From: CAZUGH01 sp964619785 | GTDB lineage: Bacteria > Bacillota > Clostridia > Lachnospirales > Lachnospiraceae | Direction of reading: 5' to 3' | Assembly: GCA_964619785.1 (NCBI GenBank) | Contig: CAZUGH010000081.1 | Span: forward strand, 1 to 7,456 | Length of the DNA: 7,456 nucleotides | Shown here: positions 1-5,847 of the stretch, one piece after another | How the letters are laid out: each line of letters opens with the position of its first letter | Position numbering within the stretch: position 1 is the stretch's first letter | Program-made: the position numbers and the translations under genes | The notes under the pieces: generated by a model | Seen by the model: only the letters and a program-made list of their open reading frames with translations | What the model was told of the DNA's origin: nothing | The model's database searches: none

Positions 1-7
1 AAGACTT

Positions 8-1006
8 ATGTCAGAAATCCTTTATCCCACAAAATTTGTGATTGAGCCTAAAATATTAGAAATTTCGCATATTACGAAGACCTTTCAAATTACAGATTCG
101 AAGGGCAAGAAGCATAGTCTTACTGCCGTCAATGATGTCTCTTTTGATGTGGAGCAAGGAGAAATCTACGGAATTGTTGGTGAGAGTGGTTGTGGTAAAT
201 CGACCTTGGGCCGCTGTATCATGCAACTCATCAAACCGACATCAGGTAGTGTGAAATATAGAGGCCGTGAGATTGTCAATCTAAAAGAGAGAGACATGAA
301 GGAGATTCGTAAAGCAATTCAGATTGTTTTCCAGAATCCATATGCTTCATTTAATCCAAGGAAAAGAATTGGCTCTACACTGATGGAGGTTCTGAAACAG
401 TTCCACCTCTATCACGGTGAAGAAGAGGAACGTATCAAAGAAATACTAGAAAAGGTAAATATTGATACGGATGCTCTTGAAAAATACCCTCATCAGTTCA
501 GTGGTGGTCAGTTGCAACGTTTGGCTGTTGCCAGAGCCCTTTTGGTTGAGCCAGAGATTATCATTGCAGATGAACCAGTATCAGCACTAGATGTATCGGT
601 TCAGGCGCAGGTGGTCAATCTTTTGATGGATTTACGTGATGAAATGGGATTGACGATTTTGTTCATTGCACATGACTTAAGTGTTGTGGAACATATTAGT
701 GACCGAGCAGGTGTTATGTATGTGGGACACTTTGTGGAACAGGGCGACATTGAAGAAATCTATCAACATCCAAAACATCCTTATACGAAAGGCCTTCTGG
801 CTGCTATCCCGGTAGCAGATCCGGAACAGCCACCTGTCAAGGCTGTTATCGAGGGTGAGACACCTAGTCCTCTCAATCTGCCACAGGGTTGTATCTTTGC
901 AAGCCGCTGCTTCATACATCAAGAGGGAGCGTGCGATGCAGTAGATAATCATAGTAACTATGGCGATGACAAACATTTCTGCACCTGTTGTGCAGCAAAG
1001 GAGTGA
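8..1006 (+). CDS. Oligopeptide/dipeptide ABC transporter ATP-binding protein (OppF/DppF type)
   Basis: This is the cytoplasmic ATPase that powers import of peptides, or other substrates of the Opp/Dpp/nickel family, through a two-permease, two-ATPase ABC importer. The sequence shows a Walker A loop GESGCGKST (residues 58-66), a signature FSGGQ (164-168), a Walker B IIIADEP (184-190) and an H-loop His222. After these comes the C-terminal oligopeptide-transporter extension (Oligo_HPY), with HPYTKGLL and GETPSPLNLPQGC. That extension carries cysteines at 295, 301, 309 and 325 plus a CTCC end. The length of 332 residues is normal for the family. Only seven bases precede the ATG and the frame is open to the window edge, so the true start could lie further left. 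The partner genes (OppA/B/C/D) would be expected upstream, outside the window. The aminotransferase gene follows after four bases. The substrate cannot be read from the ATPase, so OppF and DppF cannot be told apart. Confidence 0.93.
   Translation: MSEILYPTKFVIEPKILEISHITKTFQITDSKGKKHSLTAVNDVSFDVEQGEIYGIVGESGCGKSTLGRCIMQLIKPTSGSVKYRGREIVNLKERDMKEIRKAIQIVFQNPYASFNPRKRIGSTLMEVLKQFHLYHGEEEERIKEILEKVNIDTDALEKYPHQFSGGQLQRLAVARALLVEPEIIIADEPVSALDVSVQAQVVNLLMDLRDEMGLTILFIAHDLSVVEHISDRAGVMYVGHFVEQGDIEEIYQHPKHPYTKGLLAAIPVADPEQPPVKAVIEGETPSPLNLPQGCIFASRCFIHQEGACDAVDNHSNYGDDKHFCTCCAAKE
998..1003 (+). promoter_or_regulatory. Ribosome binding site of the aminotransferase gene, inside the ATPase gene
   Basis: AAGGAG lies seven bases before the ATG at 1011 and directly before the TGA stop of the ABC ATPase gene. 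It selects ATG 1011 over in-frame upstream ATGs at 960 and 966, which lack a good site and lie inside the ATPase gene. The layout suggests translational coupling of the two genes. Confidence 0.8.
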
Positions 1007-1010
1007 GGCT

Positions 1011-2209
1011 ATGTCTAAGAACATGGAGTTATTTGACCGAGCAAAACAGGTCATGGTAGGTGGTGGCTCTTCTGGTGGCCGCGCTCACCAAATTTTAAAA
1101 TATCCACTTTACATGGATCATGTAGATGGCTGTCAGCTTGTGACAGTGGATGGTGAAGCTTACATGGATTTCTGCTCTGCCTCAGGAGCAACATTATACG
1201 GGTTGAATCATCCGAGAATCAAGAAAGCAGTGTCAGCAGCTCTAGAAAAAGGCTTCTTTACCGGCTATGATTCGGAGGCTTCTATCGAGTTCGCAGAACG
1301 ATTTCGTACCTTGGTTCCAAGCGTGGAGAAAATGCGCTTTTGCAACTCGGGAACGGAGGCGACGATGGGGGCAATTCGTGTGGCAAGAGGCTTCACGGGC
1401 AAGAACCTGATTATTAAGATGGATGGACATTTTCATGGTATGCATGAGATGGTGTGGTATGGCCATGGCAACTTTCCACCGATGGATGAATTCGGTGAAG
1501 TTGAAATGTCGATGCCAGATAGCGCAGGATTTCCCGTGGATGCAGATAAGAATGTTCGCGTGATTCGCTTTAATGATATTCATGCACTCGAGCATGCACT
1601 TGAGAAATATCGTGGTGATGTGGCAGCAGTTATCATGGAGCCAGTCAGTTACAATTGTGGTTGTTACGAAGGAAAGCCTGAATATCTAAAGGCGGCAAGA
1701 GAATTGTGTACCAGGGAAAATGTATTGCTGATCTTCGATGAGGTTATCAGTGGACTTCGTTTTCGCCCTGGCAGTGCACAAGAGTTTTATGGTGTGCGAC
1801 CAGACCTATCTACGTTTGCCAAAGCAATTGGTGGAGGATTTTCCGTGGCTTTAGTAGGTGGACGGGCAGATGTGATGGATTGCTTTAATCCGCTAGGACC
1901 AGTAGTTATGAGCGGAACATTTACCGGAACTTATATTGCCATGTGCGCGGGCGTTGAATGCTTGAAGATGGTATCCGAGCCGGAATTCTATGATGAACTA
2001 GAAGCGAGAGAGGCAAAACTCTATGATGGGATGAATGCCCTTTTCAAGAAATATAAAATTCCTGGCCATGTGCGAGGAAAAGGTGCTCAGTTCGGAATCT
2101 ACTTTGGCTATGATGATCCTGAGATTGATTATGAAATACGAGAATCCATCAAGCATTACGATGTCAAGATGGGTAAAAAATTCATCCAAGGTGCCCTTGA
2201 TGAGCATAT
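1011..2209 (+). CDS. Class III PLP-dependent aminotransferase, glutamate-1-semialdehyde aminomutase-like (3' end lost in gap)
   Basis: This is a fold-type I PLP enzyme of aminotransferase class III, closest by eye to glutamate-1-semialdehyde 2,1-aminomutase (HemL). Visible family features are SGTEAT (113-118), which holds the cofactor phosphate, and DGHFHG, which supplies the residue stacking on the ring. DEVISG (D243) pairs with the pyridine nitrogen, and FAKAIGGGF has the Schiff-base lysine K271. About 399 residues are readable, ending around the KFIQGALDEH segment. HemL-type proteins run to about 425-440 residues, so some 30-40 C-terminal residues are missing in the N run. Apparent coding through and beyond the N run in this frame is an artefact. 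The gene sits four bases behind an Opp-type ATPase and no tetrapyrrole gene is visible. A role in catabolism or modification of an imported amino compound is therefore as likely as haem synthesis. This is an inference, and the substrate is unknown. Confidence 0.85.
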
Positions 2210-2309
2210 NNNNNNNNNNNNNNNNNNNNNNNNNNNNNNNNNNNNNNNNNNNNNNNNNNNNNNNNNNNNNNNNNNNNNNNNNNNNNNNNNNNNNNNNNNN
2301 NNNNNNNNN
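2210..2309. other. Assembly gap of exactly 100 N
   Basis: One uninterrupted run of 100 N. It cuts the 3' end of the aminotransferase gene and the 5' end of the kinase-like gene. Exactly 100 N is a common scaffolding placeholder for a gap of unknown length. The coding sequence missing from both neighbours, judged from family lengths, is several hundred bases, so the true gap must be longer or the join is not real. Confidence 0.97.
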
Positions 2310-2689
2310 AGATGCAGGATGCTGTCTTTGAAACACAAAAGAAGATTATCCTGGAGCTAGCAGATAAGGAATCCTGCATTGTTGTTGGACGATGTTCTGA
2401 CTACATTTTACGTAATTATAAAAACCATATCAGTATCTACATCTATGCACCATATTACGATAGACTTCGTAACTGTATCGACACCCTTGAATTGACACCA
2501 GACGAAGCCAAGCGAACATTGGATGAAGTAGACAAAACCCGTGAAGCCTACAATCGACACTTTGCAGGATGTTCTATTCTCGACACGAGTATGAAAGACC
2601 TGATGATAGACAGTTCAGACCTCGGCGTAGAAGGAACCGCAGAATACCTCGTAGACTTTGTAAAGAGAAAATTTGATATACCATCGTAA
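2310..2689 (+). CDS. Cytidylate kinase-like family protein (Cytidylate_kin2 type), 5' end lost in gap
   Basis: About 126 C-terminal residues are readable. The order of motifs matches the Cytidylate_kin2 (AAK/cytidylate kinase-like) family of P-loop nucleotide kinases. An opening helix (VFETQKKIILELADKES) is followed by the strand-loop IVVGRCSDYIL and a lid-region segment with DKTREAYNRHFAG, where the basic and aromatic residues are conserved. The closing segment is MIDSSDLGVEGTAEYLVDFV. The family normally starts with a glycine-rich nucleotide loop and has roughly 200 residues, so about 80-100 N-terminal residues, including the whole ATP-binding loop, fall in the N run. The ATG at 2312 is probably an internal methionine and not the start. 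Members of this family are usually separate from the essential Cmk. Their substrate is mostly not established, so the name does not prove CMP kinase activity. A strong terminator follows 24 bases after the stop. Confidence 0.78.
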
Positions 2690-2713
2690 GATTGGTTAAG
2701 ACCAGTATGGAAC

Positions 2714-2748
2714 AGAGCTGTTGCACAATGATGCAGCGGCTCTTTTTT
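2714..2748 (+). terminator. Rho-independent terminator after the kinase-like gene
   Basis: A fully paired 12-base-pair stem (2714-2725 with 2732-2743, two G-U pairs) has a six-base loop CAATGA and runs straight into six T (2743-2748). It lies 24 bases after the stop codon at 2689 and separates the kinase-like gene from the DNA repair gene. Confidence 0.9.
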
Positions 2749-2820
2749 GGTGCAAAAGAATAACAAGGTTTGGTCGCCGGGCGGGGAGGTCTGGCATATC
2801 CCAAAGCAGATTCTCGGTTA

Positions 2821-2849
2821 TTGCCATCGCTGTGTGGATACATTATAAT
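2821..2849 (+). promoter_or_regulatory. Sigma-A type promoter of the DNA alkylation repair gene
   Basis: TTGCCA (2821-2826, one mismatch to the -35 consensus), a 17-base spacer and a perfect TATAAT (2844-2849) are present. Transcription would start near 2856 and give a leader of about 50 bases before the GTG at 2905. The promoter lies inside the longest possible reading frame (TTG at 2770), which argues against that upstream start. The stretch 2749-2820 between the terminator and this promoter holds no gene that I can support. Confidence 0.8.
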
Positions 2850-2904
2850 AAAAAGTGACTTCGGCAGTGGAGAATGTATCTCTTGCGAGGAAAGGGGAAG
2901 AAGA

Positions 2905-3603
2905 GTGGAAGCAGATGAATTAATTCGTTGGGTGGATGATCAATTAGAAGAGTTGGGAACGGAGCATCAGGCAAGCTTTAGCCAGAAGTTGATTCCTGGG
3001 AGCAAGCCGATTCTTGGAGTGAAGATACCAGAGCTTCGCAAGATTGCTAAGGTGATTGCGAAGGAAGACTGGCAGGGGTTTGTCTTGCGATGCCCTGAGA
3101 AGTATTTTGAACAGCAGTCCTTGAAAGCATTTGTAATCGGATATGCCAAGGCAGATTTAGATACGATACTTTCGTACGCGGACCGATTTATACCAAGTAT
3201 TGCTGATTGGTCTGTAAACGATAGCTTTTGCCAGAATTTCAAGATTGCGAGGAAATATCCAGAGAAGGTATGGGATTGGTTGATGGGTTATGCGAAGAAG
3301 AATGACGAATATTCGCAGCGAGTGGTGGCTGTATTGGCGATGAGTCATTTTTTTGTGGACGACTATATTGATCGCATTTTAGAACTGATGAATCGATTGG
3401 ATTTTCCTGGATACTACACAAGGATGGGAGTAGCTTGGTGTGTCGCCACAGCGTTCGCTAAATTTCCAGAGAAGACGATGGCATTCATGAAGGATAATCA
3501 GCTTGAGGACTGGACTTATAACAAGTCGATACAGAAGATGATAGAATCCTATCGAGTGACACCAGAGGATAAAATAATCTTAAAGACAATGAAGCGGAGG
3601 TAG
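2905..3603 (+). CDS. AlkD-like DNA alkylation repair protein (3-methyladenine/7-methylguanine glycosylase family)
   Basis: This is a predicted HEAT-like-repeat DNA glycosylase that excises alkylated purines (PF08713, AlkD superfamily), acting on DNA in the cytoplasm. I chose the GTG at 2905 because AAAGGGGA (2891-2898) sits six bases before it and a near-consensus promoter lies at 2821-2849. A TTG at 2770 in the same frame would start upstream of that promoter. The result is 232 residues, close to the 237 of Bacillus cereus AlkD. From memory, the AlkD active site is W109, D113, R148 and W187. Here W102, D106, R139 and W178 keep the spacings 4, 33 (35 in AlkD) and 39, so the catalytic set appears intact. 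Other family-like segments are YYTRMGVAWCVATAFAKFPE and the closing YNKSIQKMIESYRV. The gene seems to be transcribed alone, with a terminator upstream and the uracil operon promoter downstream. Confidence 0.88.
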   Translation: MEADELIRWVDDQLEELGTEHQASFSQKLIPGSKPILGVKIPELRKIAKVIAKEDWQGFVLRCPEKYFEQQSLKAFVIGYAKADLDTILSYADRFIPSIADWSVNDSFCQNFKIARKYPEKVWDWLMGYAKKNDEYSQRVVAVLAMSHFFVDDYIDRILELMNRLDFPGYYTRMGVAWCVATAFAKFPEKTMAFMKDNQLEDWTYNKSIQKMIESYRVTPEDKIILKTMKRR

Positions 3604-3659
3604 ATATGCCCGTGTGAAATAAAACATTGTAAAAAGTGGATGATATTTTACCCTGTCTG

Positions 3660-3668
3660 TGATAGAAT
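3660..3668 (+). promoter_or_regulatory. Candidate extended -10 promoter of the uraA-upp operon
   Basis: TGA followed by TAGAAT forms an extended -10 element (TGn plus a one-mismatch Pribnow box) about 50 bases before the uraA start. I see no good -35 at the usual distance, which is tolerated with an extended -10. Transcription would begin near 3675. The leader is only about 45 bases and shows no PyrR-type attenuator or riboswitch fold. Confidence 0.5.
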
Positions 3669-3679
3669 ATTTAGTAGCA

Positions 3680-3694
3680 GAGAATGATATTCTC
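3680..3694. promoter_or_regulatory. Small palindrome near the predicted uraA transcription start, possible operator
   Basis: GAGAAT-GAT-ATTCTC is a perfect 6+6 inverted repeat with a three-base centre, placed about 5 to 20 bases after the predicted transcription start. The position suits a repressor site, but the repeat is short and could occur by chance. The regulator is unknown. Confidence 0.3.
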
Positions 3695-3720
3695 AATAAA
3701 AAAGCACGGAGGAGAAGTTT

Positions 3721-5142
3721 ATGAACACTCAAAACGAGCCAATTCGTGACGCGAGAACGCTTGGTATTCCTAAGATGTTGATTTTGGGGCTACAGCACAT
3801 GTTCGCGATGTTTGGCGCAACAATTTTAGTACCTATTTTGGTAAGCAGTTATTATGGTGATGTCTCTCAGGGACGATTGATTCAGGTTACTCTGTTTTGT
3901 GCAGGTGTGGGAACTCTATTTTTCCACGTCATGTCAAAACTACAGGTGCCTGCTTTTTTAGGTTCATCGTTTGCGTTCCTGGGTGGCTTTGCTACGGTAG
4001 CAAAGTTTGATTCCGGTATCTATAAGGGAATGTCAGGGGACGACAAGTTGGCATATGCTTGTGGCGGTATCGTAATTGCTGGCTTGCTATACCTTGTATT
4101 GGCATTGGTGATTCGATTGGTTGGAATTCAGAAGGTTATGAAGTTCCTTCCTCCTGTTGTAACAGGACCAATCATCATTTGCATCGGTTTAAGCCTGGCT
4201 GGCGGTGCGGTGACAAATGCATCGACTAACTGGATTTTGGCATTGATTGCTCTATTTGTAATCGTGATATTTAATATCTGGGGCAAGGGAATGTTTAAGA
4301 TTATTCCAATTTTGATGGGCGTTATCATTTCTTATGCCGTTGCCTGTGTTATGACAGGATTTGGTGTATTGAATCCAGACGGTTCAACAATCATTAACTT
4401 ATCATCAACATTTGAGGCAAGCTGGATTGGCGTACCAGGATTCCAGTTCTGTAAGTTTGATGTATCCTCAATCCTTGTTATGGCACCGATTGCCATCGCA
4501 ACGATGATGGAGCATATCGGTGATATCTCAGCGATTTCCGCTACGGTTGGCAAGAATTTTATCGAAGAGCCTGGCCTTCACAGAACCTTGATTGGTGATG
4601 GTATCGCAACCTCTATTTCAGCTCTGTTTGGTGGACCAGCGAATACAACTTATGGGGAAAATACAGGCGTGCTAGAACTTAGTCATGTGTACGATCCACG
4701 AGTTATCAGAATCGCAGCAGTTTATGCAGTGTTCCTTAGTTTTGTACCAAAAGTGGCTACGCTGATTGGCTCCTTGCCAGCAGCAATTATTGGTGGTGTC
4801 AGCTTTATCCTTTACGGAATGATTTCCGCTATTGGTATTCGTAACGTGGTAGAGAATAAAGTGGATTTGACCAAATCAAGAAACCTGATTATTGCAGCAG
4901 TTATCCTCGTTTGCGGTTTGGGATTTACGAGTGGACTTACCTTCACAATCGCAGGAACGACGATTACATTGACAGGACTTGCAATCGCAGCAATCGCAGG
5001 AATTGTTCTGAATGCGATTTTACCTGGTAATGATTATACCTTTGGAACCAATAAGAAGGGGGACATCAATCGTGGTGTCGGAATCAATCCAGAGATTAAT
5101 GAAGAAGTAGAAGAAGAGGAGGAGGAAGAAGTTGATGAGTGA
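3721..5142 (+). CDS. uraA: Uracil permease (NCS2 / nucleobase:cation symporter-2 family)
   Basis: This is an integral membrane symporter predicted to import uracil with protons. The sequence opens with the family's LGLQHMFAMFGATILVPILV and is hydrophobic throughout, consistent with the 14 membrane segments known for UraA. The two substrate-binding glutamates of E. coli UraA (E241 and E290) are found as E264 in MMEHIGDIS and E313 in NTTYGENTG, with the same 49-residue spacing. The position of UraA His245 is Asp268 here. The last 13 residues (461-473) are a cytoplasmic tail with 11 Asp or Glu, which makes the protein longer (473 residues) than typical UraA. GGAGGAG lies six bases before the ATG. 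The gene overlaps upp by 8 bases, and this pairing with the UMP-forming enzyme supports uracil over xanthine or purine as substrate. Confidence 0.93.
   Translation: MNTQNEPIRDARTLGIPKMLILGLQHMFAMFGATILVPILVSSYYGDVSQGRLIQVTLFCAGVGTLFFHVMSKLQVPAFLGSSFAFLGGFATVAKFDSGIYKGMSGDDKLAYACGGIVIAGLLYLVLALVIRLVGIQKVMKFLPPVVTGPIIICIGLSLAGGAVTNASTNWILALIALFVIVIFNIWGKGMFKIIPILMGVIISYAVACVMTGFGVLNPDGSTIINLSSTFEASWIGVPGFQFCKFDVSSILVMAPIAIATMMEHIGDISAISATVGKNFIEEPGLHRTLIGDGIATSISALFGGPANTTYGENTGVLELSHVYDPRVIRIAAVYAVFLSFVPKVATLIGSLPAAIIGGVSFILYGMISAIGIRNVVENKVDLTKSRNLIIAAVILVCGLGFTSGLTFTIAGTTITLTGLAIAAIAGIVLNAILPGNDYTFGTNKKGDINRGVGINPEINEEVEEEEEEEVDE
5117..5125 (+). promoter_or_regulatory. upp ribosome binding site inside the acidic tail codons of uraA
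   Basis: AGGAGGAGG lies nine bases before the upp ATG at 5135. In the uraA frame the same bases belong to consecutive GAG/GAA glutamate codons. It picks ATG 5135 over the adjoining TTG at 5132 and puts the upp start inside uraA, as expected for translational coupling. Confidence 0.85.
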
Positions 5143-5764
5143 TGTAGTATATTTAGAGCATCCGTTGATTCAGCACAAGATTTCTCGATTAAGAGATAAA
5201 TCAACAGGAACGAATGAATTTCGTTCACTGGTAGAAGAGATTGCGATGCTGATGGGTTATGAGGCACTTCGTGATTTGCCTACAGAGGATGTCACAGTTG
5301 AGACTCCGATTGAGACATGCAAGACTCCAGTGATTTCGGGTCGTAAGATGGCAGTTGTTCCAATTCTTCGTGCAGGATTAGGTATGGTTAGCGGAATTAC
5401 AGCTCTCGTGCCAACAGCGAAGATTGGTCATATTGGTTTGTATCGTGATGAAGAGACACATGAACCACATGAGTACTATTGTAAATTGCCAAGTCCAATT
5501 GAGGAGAGACTTATCGTTGTAACAGATCCGATGTTGGCAACAGGTGGTTCGGCAGTAGCAGCTGTTGACTTTATCAAGCAGCATGGTGGCAAGAATATCA
5601 AATTTTTGTGTATCATTGCAGCACCAGATGGTGTAAAGAAATTGCATGAAGCGCATCCGGATGTACAGATTTATGTGGGACATCTAGATCGTGAATTGAA
5701 TGAAAATGCATACATTTGTCCAGGTTTGGGCGATGCAGGTGATCGTATTTTCGGAACAAAATAA
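5135..5764 (+). CDS. upp: Uracil phosphoribosyltransferase
   Basis: This cytoplasmic salvage enzyme converts uracil plus PRPP to UMP and diphosphate. At 209 residues it has the standard length. It shows the type I phosphoribosyltransferase PRPP loop TDPMLATGGSA (130-140) and the uracil-binding C-terminus YICPGLGDAGDRIFGTK that marks UPRTases. The N-terminal start VVYLEHPLIQHKISRLRDKSTGTNEFR and the segment VVPILRAGLGMV are also typical. The ATG at 5135 overlaps the end of uraA by 8 bases and is served by an AGGAGGAGG site. The enzyme traps the uracil delivered by UraA as UMP, so the two genes form a compact salvage operon. A hairpin with a T-rich tail follows 19 bases after the stop and probably ends the transcript. 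Confidence 0.97.
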   Translation: MSDVVYLEHPLIQHKISRLRDKSTGTNEFRSLVEEIAMLMGYEALRDLPTEDVTVETPIETCKTPVISGRKMAVVPILRAGLGMVSGITALVPTAKIGHIGLYRDEETHEPHEYYCKLPSPIEERLIVVTDPMLATGGSAVAAVDFIKQHGGKNIKFLCIIAAPDGVKKLHEAHPDVQIYVGHLDRELNENAYICPGLGDAGDRIFGTK

Positions 5765-5783
5765 GGGAATTCTAATAGATAAA

Positions 5784-5819
5784 GAGGAGGCATCACCTAG
5801 GTGGTGCTCCTTCTTGTTT
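5784..5819 (+). terminator. Probable terminator of the uraA-upp operon
   Basis: The strand folds into an imperfect hairpin centred on the palindrome CACCTAGGTG (5793-5802). The arms extend outward through GGCAT/GTGCT and GAGG/CCTT pairing, with G-U pairs and one bulged A. A broken T-rich tail (TTCTTGTTT, 5811-5819) follows. The tail is weaker than a standard terminator, so read-through into the next gene is possible. Confidence 0.6.
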
Positions 5820-5847
5820 CAAATGGGAAGAGAAAAGGAATAGAGAG

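Noticed and set aside
960..1010. Upstream ATG codons at 960 and 966 as the aminotransferase start
   Set aside because: They lie inside the ABC ATPase gene without a suitable ribosome site. ATG 1011 has AAGGAG seven bases before it, and the protein then begins like its family.
2210..2360. Reading frames that continue through the N run on both strands
   Set aside because: The bases are unknown, so any frame through them is an artefact. The aminotransferase frame after the gap gives a sequence unrelated to the family.
2574..2843. 89-codon minus-strand frame over the kinase end, terminator and promoter
   Set aside because: It crosses a strong plus-strand terminator and promoter, overlaps a real coding region and has no recognisable motif or convincing ribosome site.
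3629..3651. GTAAAA...TTTTAC inverted repeat between the AlkD-like gene and uraA, as a terminator
   Set aside because: The stem is only six A/T-rich pairs with an 11-base loop and no T run follows. It is expected by chance in this A/T-rich stretch.
4128..4553. Minus-strand frames opposite uraA
   Set aside because: These are shadows of the hydrophobic uraA coding sequence, with no independent signals.
4981..5000. Direct repeat GCAATCGCA within uraA
   Set aside because: It encodes a repetitive Ala-Ile membrane segment; ordinary codon reuse explains it.
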